Source: Flavobacteriales bacterium
GTDB lineage: Bacteria; Bacteroidota; Bacteroidia; Flavobacteriales; PHOS-HE28
Reading direction: 5' to 3'
DNA: 44,570 nucleotides
Assembly (NCBI GenBank): GCA_008016945.1
Contig: SSGN01000059.1
Span: forward strand, 1-44,570
Numbering within the stretch: the stretch's first letter is position 1; every line of letters starts with the position of its first letter. Positions 16,768 through 25,247 of this stretch are shown one piece after another. The translations under genes were made by a program, and so were the position numbers. The notes under the pieces were generated by a model, which saw only the letters and a program-made list of their open reading frames with translations, did no database searches and had not been told where the DNA came from.

Positions 16768-17460
16768 TCACTCCACCAGCACCATCAACGCACGGGAATC
16801 GGCCTTGGCGGACCGGCAACGCACATCGCCTACGTCGGTGGTGCGGGAGCGCACCGCGGTGATGGTGGCCTGATAGAGCTCCGTGACCAGGCCCTGCAAC
16901 TCTGCGGCGGTGAAGGTGCAGCTGGACACATTGCCCGCGAACCGCTTCTGTAACGGGCCGAGCACGAAGATCACCGAATCGGCCCCGACCACCCCCTCGC
17001 AAGCTAAGGTGTGATCCGAACCCTCGGCGACCACGCTGGCGCTCGTGATGGGCGCTACCGTTGGATAGGCCATGTCGGACAACGATCGGTCCAGGGCCAT
17101 GCCGGTGGCTTGATCCGTGACCTGCCAGACCAGGTCCTCGTTGGAGAGATCGAGGCCCATGCTCCCGTCCACCACATAGTAGCCGGTGAGCGCCTGTACG
17201 GCCCGGACACCATTCACCTTCACGCTGTCCACGGTCACCGGGGTGCTGGAAGAACTCCGCAGCGACAACGTGGCCAGCACCCCCGTGCTGGTGTTGCCGT
17301 TGCCCGTATCCAAGAAGGAGCGTGTGGCGGTGAACGAGGCCTGGTAAGCGGGCACGCTGGGCGAAGGGGTCGGCGCGGGGTCCGCTTCGGGATCGTCCTT
17401 CTTACAAGCAGCAAGACAAACGACCAACAGGGCGATGAACGGGTATGGAATGGTGCGCAT
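16768..17460 (-). CDS. Putative lipoprotein, function unknown
   Basis: The 230-residue protein has an N-terminal lipoprotein signal, with ALLVVCLAAC at residues 10-19 and a KKDD start to the mature chain. A proline-rich linker (ADPAPTPSPSVPAY) leads to a beta-rich, cysteine-containing body. The frame stays open far upstream, but that part is only the complement of tgt. The ATG at 17460 directly precedes the signal peptide, and a TATTTTTC box lies 15 bases upstream, so I place the start there. No family is recognised. It is likely anchored in the outer membrane or the periplasmic face. Confidence 0.75.
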   Translation of the reverse strand: MRTIPYPFIALLVVCLAACKKDDPEADPAPTPSPSVPAYQASFTATRSFLDTGNGNTSTGVLATLSLRSSSSTPVTVDSVKVNGVRAVQALTGYYVVDGSMGLDLSNEDLVWQVTDQATGMALDRSLSDMAYPTVAPITSASVVAEGSDHTLACEGVVGADSVIFVLGPLQKRFAGNVSSCTFTAAELQGLVTELYQATITAVRSRTTDVGDVRCRSAKADSRALMVLVE

Positions 17461-17480
17461 GGCTGTTGTGGAACGGAAAA

Positions 17481-17505
17481 ATACACGGATCCGTGCCTTG
17501 TGTAT
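17481..17505. promoter_or_regulatory. Nested palindromes upstream of the lipoprotein gene
   Basis: CACGGATCCGTG (17484-17495) is a perfect 12-base palindrome. A wider pair, ATACAC (17481-17486) and GTGTAT (17500-17505), encloses it. It touches the TATTTTTC box (minus strand, 17476-17483), a position that suits an operator for the lipoprotein promoter. No binding factor can be named. Confidence 0.35.
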
Positions 17506-17702
17506 CGTCCCCGAGGTTGGTGAACCGAAGATCCGTACCGATCGGGTCTTCTGGCACGGCGGAACATGCGCGGCGTAGCGGGCGCTATGGCGAAACGATC
17601 CAACGCGGCCAGAAGGCGAAAGAAGGTCGGCGATGGTCAAGGCACAGAGGGGCACCACACCAGACCCCTTCGACGATGGCGCACCGCCGTTCGGATAGCA
17701 CC

Positions 17703-17710
17703 TATTTTCG
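17703..17710 (+). promoter_or_regulatory. Candidate -7 element (TATTTTCG) for tgt
   Basis: An exact TAnnTTCG box ends 14 bases before the tgt ATG at 17725 and supports that start over the longer open frame. Confidence 0.45.
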
Positions 17711-17724
17711 CGCCCTTGTCCGCC

Positions 17725-18855
17725 ATGCACTTCGACCTCCTGGCCAACGACCCGGCCTCCAACGCCCGCGCCGGCGTACTGCACACCGACCACGGCGATA
17801 TCCCCACGCCGGTATTCATGCCCGTGGGCACCCTGGGCGCCGTGAAAGCCGTTCATCCCCGGGAACTGCGCAACGACCTGGATGCGCCGATCATGCTGAG
17901 CAACACCTACCACCTGTACCTGCGGCCCGGCTTGGAGGTCCTGGAGCACGCCGGAGGTCTGCACCGCTTCAACGGATGGGATCGCCCCATCCTCACCGAT
18001 AGCGGAGGTTTCCAGGTGCACTCGCTCAGCGACATCCGCAAGATCACCGAAGAAGGCGTGCGCTTCAGCAGCCACATCGACGGCAGCAAGCACCTCTTCA
18101 CCCCGGAGAGCGTGATGGATACGCAGCGCACCATCGGTGCCGACATCTGCATGGCCTTCGACGAATGCACGCCGTGGCCCTGCGAGCCCGCCTACGCCGA
18201 GAAGAGCATGCACCTGACCCATCGTTGGTTGGACCGTTGCATCGCCCGGTTCAACGGCACCGAACCCAAGTACGGCCACGAGCAGGCGCTCTTCCCCATC
18301 GTACAGGGCAGCACCTTCCCCGAGCTGCGGAAGCGAAGCAGCGAATACATCGCCGGAAAGGGTGCCGTGGGCAACGCCATCGGTGGCCTCAGCGTGGGCG
18401 AGCCCGAAGAGGAGATGTACGCCATGGCCGAGCTGTGCTGCGACATCCTGCCCAAGGACAGGCCCCGCTACCTGATGGGCGTGGGCACCCCGTGGAACCT
18501 GCTGGAGAACATGGCCCGCGGCGTGGACATGTTCGACTGCGTGATGCCCACCCGCAACGGCCGCAACGGCATGCTCTTCACCCGGGAAGGCGTGGTGAAC
18601 ATCAAGAACCGGCAGTGGGCCGATGACCACACCCCGTTGGATCCCGGGGCGCACAGCTGGGTGGACACCACCTACTCCCGCGCCTTCGTACGCCACCTCT
18701 TCCAGAGCAACGAGATGCTGGGCCAGCAGATCGCCAGCCTCCACAACCTGGGCTTCTACCTTGCCCTGATGCGCGAGGCCCGGGAACGGATCCTGGACGG
18801 TAGCTTCACCAGCTGGAAGAACGCGTTGTTGCCGAAATTGAAGGTGAGACTATGA
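17725..18855 (+). CDS. tgt: tRNA-guanine(34) transglycosylase (queuosine pathway)
   Basis: The 376-residue enzyme exchanges guanine 34 in GUN-anticodon tRNAs for preQ1. Signatures include NTYHLYLRPG, DSGGFQVHSLSDIRKI, the substrate-specificity segment IGGLSVGEP and the catalytic aspartate region RGVDMFDCVMPTRNGRNG. The usual C-terminal zinc site (CxCxxC plus His) is absent. Where it should be, between PLDP and YSRAFVRHL, the sequence is GAHSWVDTT, with no cysteine. I recall similar replacements in other Bacteroidota enzymes, so this is probably a lineage trait and not a defect. The start is set by family length and a -7 box at 17703. An LptG-like gene follows, a common arrangement in the phylum. 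Confidence 0.95.
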   Translation: MHFDLLANDPASNARAGVLHTDHGDIPTPVFMPVGTLGAVKAVHPRELRNDLDAPIMLSNTYHLYLRPGLEVLEHAGGLHRFNGWDRPILTDSGGFQVHSLSDIRKITEEGVRFSSHIDGSKHLFTPESVMDTQRTIGADICMAFDECTPWPCEPAYAEKSMHLTHRWLDRCIARFNGTEPKYGHEQALFPIVQGSTFPELRKRSSEYIAGKGAVGNAIGGLSVGEPEEEMYAMAELCCDILPKDRPRYLMGVGTPWNLLENMARGVDMFDCVMPTRNGRNGMLFTREGVVNIKNRQWADDHTPLDPGAHSWVDTTYSRAFVRHLFQSNEMLGQQIASLHNLGFYLALMREARERILDGSFTSWKNALLPKLKVRL

Positions 18856-18884
18856 CCAGGACCATTGGTTGTCCGATGTCTCGC

Positions 18885-18927
18885 GTCCCATGCGAAATGC
18901 CACATGGATGGGCATCCCGCATGGGAC
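18885..18927. other. Strong hairpin in the tgt-lptG intergenic region
   Basis: GTCCCATGCG (18885-18894) pairs perfectly with CGCATGGGAC (18918-18927). Inside, ATGCC (18897-18901) pairs with GGCAT (18911-18915), leaving a nine-base loop. There is no U tract, so a classic intrinsic terminator is unlikely. It could stabilise or attenuate the mRNA between tgt and the permease gene, or be a small repetitive extragenic element. ATGGGAC is also repeated directly just after the stem. Confidence 0.5.
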
Positions 18928-18962
18928 ATGGGACGACCCTCAACTGATATCCCCTCCCCCCC

Positions 18963-20042
18963 ATGCTGACCACACTGGACCGATACATCATCCGCCAGTT
19001 CCTGGGCACCTTCTTCTTCATCCTGGTGGTGATCATGCTCATCGCCGTGGTCTTCGACATCAGCGAGAAGACCGAGGATTTCGCCAAGATGTCCGCCAGC
19101 TTCAAGGAGATCGTCCTCGATTTCTACGTCAACTTCGTGATCTATTACAGCAACCTGTTCAGCGGGCTGCTCATCTTCATCGCCGTGCTGCTCTTCACCA
19201 GCCGCCTGGCCCACCGCACGGAGATCGTGGCCATGCTCAGCAGTGGGGTGAGCTTCCCCCGGATCATGTGGCCCTATTTCGTGGCCGCCACCGTGCTCAC
19301 GGCCATGTCGCTCTTCGTGAACCACAACATCCTGCCCGCGGCCAACAAGGTGCGGCTGGCTTTCGAGGAGGAGCACATCCGAGCCACCTACCACGTGGAT
19401 GAGAAGAACCTCCACCGCGAGATCGCTCCAGGCACCATCGCCTATTTCGAATCGTGGAACGCCGAGCACCGGAAGGGCTTCCGCTTCAGCCTGGAGCAGT
19501 GGGAGGATGGCAGCCTGACCAGCAAACTCACCAGCGACCGCGCTGAGTATGACAGCCTACACGGATCGTGGCGGGTCTACGATTACCTGATCCGCGACAT
19601 GCACGGGTCCGCTGAAAGCATCCGCCGTGGCGACATCCTGGACACCACCATCGCATTGAAACCTTCGGACATGGGCCAACGCTGGGAAACGAGCATGGCC
19701 ATGAGCTGGCGCGAACTGAACGATTACATCGCGGCGAAGCAAGCACAGGGTGACGACAGCACGGCACCGTACCTGATCGAGAAGCATCAACGCACCTCCT
19801 ACCCCTTCGCCACCTACGTGTTCACCTTGATCGGCGTGAGCATCGCCAGCCGCAAGGTGCGGGGTGGCACTGGCCTGCACCTGGCCGCTGGCGTTGGGCT
19901 GATCCTGCTGTACATCTTCGCCATGAAGCTGTCCACCGTGGCCGCCACCAATGCCGGCATGAACCCGTTGTTGGCCGTGTGGCTGCCGAACGCCGCGTTC
20001 GCCCTTGTGGGCGTGTTGCTCTACCGGAACGCGCCGAAGTAG
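18963..20042 (+). CDS. LptF/LptG family permease (lipopolysaccharide export)
   Basis: The 359-residue inner-membrane protein starts MLTTLDRYIIRQFLGTFFF, a standard YjgP/YjgQ N-terminus. It has three N-terminal helices, a periplasmic beta-jellyroll domain (about residues 120-280, with HREIAPGTIAYFES) and three C-terminal helices starting near SYPFATYVFTLIGVSIASR. Together with LptB it would extract LPS or lipo-oligosaccharide from the inner membrane. It could be LptF or LptG; Bacteroidota often have it after tgt, as here. It lies about 107 bases downstream of tgt with a strong hairpin between them. Confidence 0.92.
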   Translation: MLTTLDRYIIRQFLGTFFFILVVIMLIAVVFDISEKTEDFAKMSASFKEIVLDFYVNFVIYYSNLFSGLLIFIAVLLFTSRLAHRTEIVAMLSSGVSFPRIMWPYFVAATVLTAMSLFVNHNILPAANKVRLAFEEEHIRATYHVDEKNLHREIAPGTIAYFESWNAEHRKGFRFSLEQWEDGSLTSKLTSDRAEYDSLHGSWRVYDYLIRDMHGSAESIRRGDILDTTIALKPSDMGQRWETSMAMSWRELNDYIAAKQAQGDDSTAPYLIEKHQRTSYPFATYVFTLIGVSIASRKVRGGTGLHLAAGVGLILLYIFAMKLSTVAATNAGMNPLLAVWLPNAAFALVGVLLYRNAPK

Positions 20043-20089
20043 CGGTCGGCCGATCATTCGATCCCCGCCGGAGTCCCGAACTTCGTACC

Positions 20090-20794
20090 ATGCTCGCGGA
20101 TCGGTTGCTCCAGCATGTGCTCCACTTCTCCTTGGATGGCGTGAAGCTGCCACCAGGCGTGAGCGTGCTCGACCCGTTCCACGGCGAACATGCCGAAGAG
20201 GTGCGCCGTATCGTCACAACATTCCATCACGCCCATTACAACGACGACGCTCCGCGGTTGTTGATGCTCGGCATCAACCCCGGCAGATTGGGGGCTGGCA
20301 GCACCGGACTCAGCTTCACCGACACCAAACGCTGCGAGAGCGACCTCCACATACCGGTGAATGGCTTGCGCACCCATGAACCCAGCAGCGATTTCTTCTA
20401 CCGCATGATCCGGGCGGCAGGCGGTGCCGATCGCTTCTACCGCAAGGTGTACGTACATGCCGTTTGCCCGCTCGGCTTCGTGCATCAACAGGGGAACAGT
20501 ACGGCGGTGAACTTGAACTACTACGACGACAGGGCCCTCGAGAAAGCCGTGACCCCCTTCGTAGAGAACTGGATGAAGACGTTGGTAGGCTGTGGCATGC
20601 GCACCGATGTGGCACTTTGCATCGGCACTGGGAAGAACGCCGCGTACTTCCAGACACTGAACGACCGCCTGCGACTCTTCAACCGGATCGTGGCGCTGGA
20701 GCATCCGCGCTACGTGATGCAATACAAGGCGAAACAGCTGGACCGCTATGTGGACAAGTACCTGGATGCGCTGAAGGAGGCCGGGATCGGATAG
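20090..20794 (+). CDS. SMUG2-like uracil-DNA glycosylase family protein
   Basis: The protein has 234 residues from the ATG at 20090, which follows a GAACTTCG box by four bases. The upstream open frame overlaps the permease gene and is not used. The active-site motif LMLGINPGRLGAGSTGLSFTD and the late motif ALEHPRYVMQYK match the SMUG2 branch of the uracil-DNA glycosylase superfamily. It should remove uracil or related damaged bases from DNA as the first step of base-excision repair. The substrate range is not predictable. The C-terminal helix is lysine-rich and probably contacts DNA. Confidence 0.85.
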   Translation: MLADRLLQHVLHFSLDGVKLPPGVSVLDPFHGEHAEEVRRIVTTFHHAHYNDDAPRLLMLGINPGRLGAGSTGLSFTDTKRCESDLHIPVNGLRTHEPSSDFFYRMIRAAGGADRFYRKVYVHAVCPLGFVHQQGNSTAVNLNYYDDRALEKAVTPFVENWMKTLVGCGMRTDVALCIGTGKNAAYFQTLNDRLRLFNRIVALEHPRYVMQYKAKQLDRYVDKYLDALKEAGIG

Positions 20795-20915
20795 GTGGAA
20801 GGTGGACCCGTTGGACGAAGGCAGCCCCCCCCACCGACCCTCCGAACAGTTCATCCCATGGGTGTAACCTTTCGCGCACTTCCGCGACTCTACCCTTGAA
20901 CGCCCCCCACGACCC

Positions 20916-21461
20916 GTGACCAACGACAAGCGCACCGAGTTCATGCAGGCCTACCAGGCATGCCATGAGCCGTTCGCACGGTATTGCTCCGCCCTCGCCT
21001 ATGGCCGCATGGATGCACAGGACCTGATGCAGGACGTGCTGTTGAGCGCCTTCCAGCATTTTGAACGGATCCAGAAGAAAGACCAGTTGCTGCACTACCT
21101 GATCCGCGCTGCACGTAACAGGGCCACAAGCGTCTGGCGCATCGGCCAGCGAAACGAGGCCCTCAACGAGAAACAGGCCGCCCGCCTGAAGGAAAAAGGT
21201 GCAAGTGCCGACCTGCTGGTGGACGTGGCCATCCTCTACAAGGCCATGGATAAGCTACCCCATCTACAGCGCGATGCACTTGTACTGTACGAGGTTTCCG
21301 GCCTCAGCATGGCGGAGATCGCCACTATCCAAGGCACGAACGAGAACGCCGTGAAGACCCGCGTGAGCCGCGCCCGTTCCGCATTACGCGAATGGCTCAA
21401 TGGCCGCGCACGACCCGTACCGGCGGAACTGCTCCACACATTCACCACCCTGCTGCTATGA
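20916..21461 (+). CDS. ECF-type sigma factor, coupled to a GIN-domain membrane protein
   Basis: The 181-residue protein uses a GTG start (20916). Region 2 is seen in YGRMDAQDLMQDVLLSAFQH and LLHYLIRAARNRATSVWR. Region 4 is seen in LPHLQRDALVLYEVSGLSMA and EIATIQGTNENAVKTRVSRA. A charged coil separates them. It belongs to the group-4 sigma factors. The stop overlaps the next ATG (ATGA), so it is translationally coupled to a membrane protein that could act as its anti-sigma or sensor. The regulon is unknown; autoregulation of the pair is an inference from the family. Confidence 0.92.
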   Translation: MTNDKRTEFMQAYQACHEPFARYCSALAYGRMDAQDLMQDVLLSAFQHFERIQKKDQLLHYLIRAARNRATSVWRIGQRNEALNEKQAARLKEKGASADLLVDVAILYKAMDKLPHLQRDALVLYEVSGLSMAEIATIQGTNENAVKTRVSRARSALREWLNGRARPVPAELLHTFTTLLL

Positions 21462-22783
21462 ACCACCAGGAAGACGACAAGGCCACGCTCGCCGCACTGC
21501 GCGAAGCCCCCACCGAGGTGAGCCTGGAACAGGTGCGCAGCATGGTGGCCACATTTCCGCTCGCCGTAGGTGTCCTGTCCTGGCTGATCAGTGCCATCAA
21601 GTTCAACCTCAACACCATCCTCATGTCCAGCTCCGCCATCCTCATCATCGGCGCCAGCGCCATACTGACCACCGGCCGTATGCCCGCCGAACGGCCCGCC
21701 ACAACCAGTGACCTACCCACCGTGGCCTTGGAGCTACCCGCTGCCGAAGCACTTCCCGAACCCGTACCGGCCGTGGTATTCGAGCAGCCAGCTCCGAAAA
21801 AAGCCACACCGCCGCCACCTCAAGAAAAGCCCCCCATGGCCTGCACGGTCGCCAACACGGATCAGCAGCAGCCCCGCGATGAAAGGACCAACGAGGGGAC
21901 CGCACCCGCAAATACCGGTGAAAAGCCCATGTCGCCCAGTGCACCGGAAGGGCCGGTGGGACAACAGAAGAACGTGGAACGCACGTTCGAACTGCGCGAC
22001 TTCATCGGCATCAAAGTGGCATCGAGCATGGATGTGATCTTGGAGGTCGGTGATTTCGCGGTGACCGCGAACGGCGATGAAGATGCCCTGGCGAACTTGG
22101 ATGTACGGGTGAAGGACCATGTGCTGGAACTGGACTTCGCCTCCTCCGGTCGCTCACACCGCACCCATGGACCTGTCCAATTCACCGTGCGCCTGCCTGT
22201 GGTACGCACCCTTACCGTAATGGGATCCGGCTCGGTCAATGGTCCCGAGCTCCCGCCTACGGCGCATTTGGACCTGAACGTACTGGGCTCGGGAAGCATC
22301 ATCCTGGCACGGCTCCTGGATGCCACCAACCTGAACCTGTCGGTGAAGGGATCCGGCGGCATCGACGTAGAGGACGTGGTACGAACGGAACGGACCCTGG
22401 TGAACGTGATGGGTTCCGGCGTGGCGGATATCAGCCGGATCGGTGAAGCCGACGGCCTGTACATCCTGGTCGCAGGATCCGGCATCGCCAACTGTAGGCA
22501 GGTGAACGTGACCGGGAAAACCGCGTTGAATATCACCGGCAGCGGGCAAGTGAACACCACCGGAAGAACGGACCGCATCGAGGTGACCTTGATCGGTTCC
22601 GGTGATGTGATGGCCAAAGAACTGAAGGCACAGGGAGGCAAGGTCATCGTAACAGGTTCCGGTGACGCATCGGTGTATTGTGATGGACCATTGGAACTGC
22701 TCACCACCGGTACGGGGGCGATCCATACATCCGGGAGCGCTGGCAGGAACAGGTCACGAGGGGTTGAGGACGACGATCGGTAG
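21458..22783 (+). CDS. Membrane-anchored GIN-domain (DUF2807-like) beta-helix protein, possible anti-sigma/sensor
   Basis: The 441-residue protein starts in the ATGA overlap with the sigma gene. Residues 1-45 form a soluble helical segment (TEVSLEQVRSMVATFPLAVG). One hydrophobic helix follows (about 49-72, TILMSSSAILIIGASAIL), then about 110 residues of proline-rich spacer. From about residue 180 a GIN-type domain follows, starting FIGIKVASSMDVILEVG. It contains nine evenly spaced GSG/GTG turns (MGSGSV, LGSGSI, KGSGGI, MGSGVA, AGSGIA, TGSGQV, IGSGDV, TGSGDA, TGTGAI), the pattern of a right-handed beta-helix. The topology suggests a cytoplasmic part that could bind the sigma factor and an outside domain that could sense envelope state. 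This is an inference; no RseA- or FecR-like motif is present. Confidence 0.83.
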   Translation: MNHQEDDKATLAALREAPTEVSLEQVRSMVATFPLAVGVLSWLISAIKFNLNTILMSSSAILIIGASAILTTGRMPAERPATTSDLPTVALELPAAEALPEPVPAVVFEQPAPKKATPPPPQEKPPMACTVANTDQQQPRDERTNEGTAPANTGEKPMSPSAPEGPVGQQKNVERTFELRDFIGIKVASSMDVILEVGDFAVTANGDEDALANLDVRVKDHVLELDFASSGRSHRTHGPVQFTVRLPVVRTLTVMGSGSVNGPELPPTAHLDLNVLGSGSIILARLLDATNLNLSVKGSGGIDVEDVVRTERTLVNVMGSGVADISRIGEADGLYILVAGSGIANCRQVNVTGKTALNITGSGQVNTTGRTDRIEVTLIGSGDVMAKELKAQGGKVIVTGSGDASVYCDGPLELLTTGTGAIHTSGSAGRNRSRGVEDDDR

Positions 22784-23038
22784 ATCGGTCGTCGCAACAG
22801 ACCTACCAACGCCGCGCTCCCGGCCATGGCATAGGCCCATGCGGCCTTAAACACGTCCTGGGCAGACACCGGTCCGATCCGGATCGACCTCGCGGACACC
22901 CATTACCGACAGCACCGCACAGCAGCCTGAGCACGACCGACCTTGCGTCCGTCGACGGGCAGCTGCGGCCATACCGGTCGTCCATCGCGACCACCCGGTC
23001 CGGCTACCGCGGTCATTTCATCCCGTTGCTTCTACTGT

Positions 23039-23045
23039 TATCTTG
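23039..23045 (+). promoter_or_regulatory. Candidate -7-like element (TATCTTG) for the acyl-CoA synthetase gene
   Basis: TATCTTG lies five bases before the ATG at 23051. The same heptamer precedes the helicase-nuclease gene (41098-41104), and TATTTTG precedes the phosphatase gene (minus strand, 27163-27169). It matches TAnnTTTG with one T fewer. Confidence 0.3.
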
Positions 23046-23050
23046 TCCCC

Positions 23051-24802
23051 ATGCTCGTATCCCGTCTATTCGACATCGCCGACCTACAGCTCGCCGAGTT
23101 CCCACAGACCACCTGTATTGGATCCCTCGAAGATGGTAAACTGCGCAACTACAGTACCCAGGAATTCATTGAGACCGCCGAAAAGCTCGCGTTGGGGTTG
23201 ATGGATCTGGGGATCAAGCCAGGCGACAAGGTGGCCCTGGCCAGTGGCAATCGCGCCGAATGGGCCATCGTGGACCAGGCTGTGCTGCGGATCGGGGCCA
23301 TCGGGATCCCCATCTACCCCACGATGAGCGCCGAGGACTATGCTTACATCCTGGAGCATAGCGAGAGCAAGGTGTTCTTCGTGAGCAATGCCGACATCCT
23401 GGCCAAAGCCCATACCGCACAAAACCAGGTACCCACCGTTGCGCATCTCTTCACCTTCGACCAGGTGCCCGGTGCCCGCCGCTGGAAAGAACTGCTCGAC
23501 AAGGGCCATGCGCTCGCCCCGGAGCTCGAACGCTACAAAGCCGCGGTCCGGAAGGAGGATCTGGCCACGATCATCTACACCAGCGGCACCACCGGGAAGC
23601 CCAAAGGGGTCATGCTCACGCACGGGAACATCCTGAGCAATGTGGAGAGCAGCGCGCCTCGCCTCCCCGTTGCACGCGGTGCACGCGCCATCAGCTTCCT
23701 GCCGCTGTGCCACATCTACGAGCGCATGCTCCTGTACCTCTACCAACGGGCTGGCATGCAGGTGAGGTTCCAGGAGACCTTGGAAGAGCTCGGAGCCCGG
23801 ATCAAAGAGGCCCAGCCGGACGTGTTCACCGCCGTTCCGCGCCTGTTGGAGAAGATCTACGACGCCATCCTCACCAAGGGCGAAGCCCTGAAAGGAGCCA
23901 AACGCGCTCTGTTCTTCTGGTCGTTGGCGTTGGGCGAGCGATACGAGGTGCATGGTCGCAGCTGGTGGTACGATGTGCAACTGGGCATCGCCCGCAAGCT
24001 GGTCTTCAGCAAATGGCGCGAGGCCCTCGGCGGCCGCGTGAAGTGCGTGGCCAGTGGCAGTGCGGCCCTCCAACCCCGACTGGCCCGCATCTTCAATGCC
24101 GCGGGCGTACCCCTGATGGAAGGCTATGGCCTCACCGAGACAAGCCCCGTGGTGAGCGTGAACGACGCTCGGAACGATGGCCTGCGCTTCGGATCGGTGG
24201 GTCGGCCGATCGACGGTGTACAGGTCCGAATCGCCGATGATGGCGAGATCCTGATCAAGGGGCCCAATGTGATGATGGGGTATTACAAGGAACCCGAACT
24301 GACGCGCGAAGTGCTTACGGCCGATGGATGGTTCCACACCGGCGACATCGGTGAACTGCGCGATGGGTTCCTGTACATCACCGACCGGAAGAAGGAGATG
24401 TTCAAGACCAGTGGTGGCAAATACGTGGCTCCCCAACCCATCGAGAACCAGTTGAAGGCCTCGCGATTCATTGAACAGGCCATGGTGATCGGGGAGAATC
24501 GAAAGTTCCCGGCCGCCCTGATCGTGCCCAGCTTCGCTTTCCTGAAGGACTATTGCATGCTCAAAGGCATCCCCTACGAAAGCCCACAACAGATCATCGC
24601 CGAACCACGCATCGTGGACCGCATCTTCGCTGAGGTGCAGAAAGTGAACGCCGGCCTGGGGCACTGGGAACAGATCAAGAAGATCGAGCTCCTTCCCACC
24701 GAGCTCACCATCGATGGCGGAGAACTCACCCCCTCGCTGAAACTGCGGCGGAAACCCATCCTGGCGAAATACGTGGCCAAGGTGGAACGCATCTACAGTT
24801 GA
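23051..24802 (+). CDS. Long-chain fatty-acid-CoA ligase (AMP-forming), FadD/FAA type
   Basis: The 583-residue enzyme makes acyl-CoA from a fatty acid, ATP and CoA. Motifs are the P-loop TIIYTSGTTGKPKGVMLTHG near residue 175, EGYGLTETSPVVS and the hinge region FHTGDIGEL with ITDRKKEMFKTSGGKYVAP, where the lysine-rich motif replaces that of acetyl-CoA synthetases. The C-terminal LTPSLKLRRKPIL is typical of the eukaryotic-like long-chain branch common in Bacteroidota. The ATG at 23051 is preferred over a frame open further up because the family starts here. The 267-base gap upstream holds only the promoter-like box and shows no gene. Confidence 0.94.
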   Translation: MLVSRLFDIADLQLAEFPQTTCIGSLEDGKLRNYSTQEFIETAEKLALGLMDLGIKPGDKVALASGNRAEWAIVDQAVLRIGAIGIPIYPTMSAEDYAYILEHSESKVFFVSNADILAKAHTAQNQVPTVAHLFTFDQVPGARRWKELLDKGHALAPELERYKAAVRKEDLATIIYTSGTTGKPKGVMLTHGNILSNVESSAPRLPVARGARAISFLPLCHIYERMLLYLYQRAGMQVRFQETLEELGARIKEAQPDVFTAVPRLLEKIYDAILTKGEALKGAKRALFFWSLALGERYEVHGRSWWYDVQLGIARKLVFSKWREALGGRVKCVASGSAALQPRLARIFNAAGVPLMEGYGLTETSPVVSVNDARNDGLRFGSVGRPIDGVQVRIADDGEILIKGPNVMMGYYKEPELTREVLTADGWFHTGDIGELRDGFLYITDRKKEMFKTSGGKYVAPQPIENQLKASRFIEQAMVIGENRKFPAALIVPSFAFLKDYCMLKGIPYESPQQIIAEPRIVDRIFAEVQKVNAGLGHWEQIKKIELLPTELTIDGGELTPSLKLRRKPILAKYVAKVERIYS

Positions 24803-24830
24803 TCCGGCCACGCTTCACCCTATTTTTACG

Positions 24831-24838
24831 TCCTATCA
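24831..24838 (+). promoter_or_regulatory. Candidate -7 element (TATTTTTA) for the lipoprotein-DUF2490-SCO operon
   Basis: TATTTTTA matches TAnnTTTG in seven of eight positions and ends 13 bases before the ATG at 24852, in an AT-rich patch that contrasts with the neighbouring genes. Confidence 0.35.
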
Positions 24839-24851
24839 ACAACGCGTTAAC

Positions 24852-25247
24852 ATGATCCGCACGCTCCGGTTCGCCCTGATCGCACTTCCCCTCCTGGCTT
24901 GCAACAAGGAGCCCGGCGAAGGTGGCAAAGCCGAGATCCGCGGAGTCCTCACCGAACAGCGGTTCAGTGCGAGCAACAACCCGATCACCGACCCCTATCC
25001 CTTGCCTGGTGAGAACGTGTACATCGTGTACGGCAGCGGCGATGGTGCTTTCCCCGACGACAACGTGGATTCTGGCCCCAATGGCGAATTCCGCTTCACC
25101 TGGCTGCGCAAGGGCACCTACACCATCTTCGCGGTATCCGACTGCAACGACTGCGAAGGTGGCGTGAACGCGGTGACCCGCACCGTGGAGGTGACCGGGA
25201 ACAAACAGGTGCTGGACCTTGGTACCATCGCCATCCGCAAGTACTGA
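24852..25247 (+). CDS. Small lipoprotein, beta-sandwich-like, function unknown
   Basis: The 131-residue protein has a lipoprotein signal, with LIALPLLAC ending at cysteine 17 and NKEPGEGG following. The mature chain looks like a single beta-sandwich of the carboxypeptidase-regulatory kind: EIRGVLTEQ, NGEFRFTWLRKGTYTIFAVS, then a CNDC pair. The two closely spaced cysteines could bind metal or form a disulfide. It is translationally coupled (TGATG) to a DUF2490-type barrel, which is followed by an SCO protein. A copper or cytochrome-oxidase connection is possible but only suggested by that neighbour. Confidence 0.75.
   Translation: MIRTLRFALIALPLLACNKEPGEGGKAEIRGVLTEQRFSASNNPITDPYPLPGENVYIVYGSGDGAFPDDNVDSGPNGEFRFTWLRKGTYTIFAVSDCNDCEGGVNAVTRTVEVTGNKQVLDLGTIAIRKY

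Noticed and set aside
17461..18744. Upstream extension of the minus-strand lipoprotein frame to 658 codons
   Set aside because: The extra part is only the complement of tgt. The ATG at 17460 sits directly before a clear lipoprotein signal and behind a promoter-like box.
22784..23050. Possible small gene in the 267-base gap before the acyl-CoA synthetase
   Set aside because: Short frames here have no start context, and the sequence is arginine/proline-rich out-of-frame translation only. The gap shows just a TATCTTG box.
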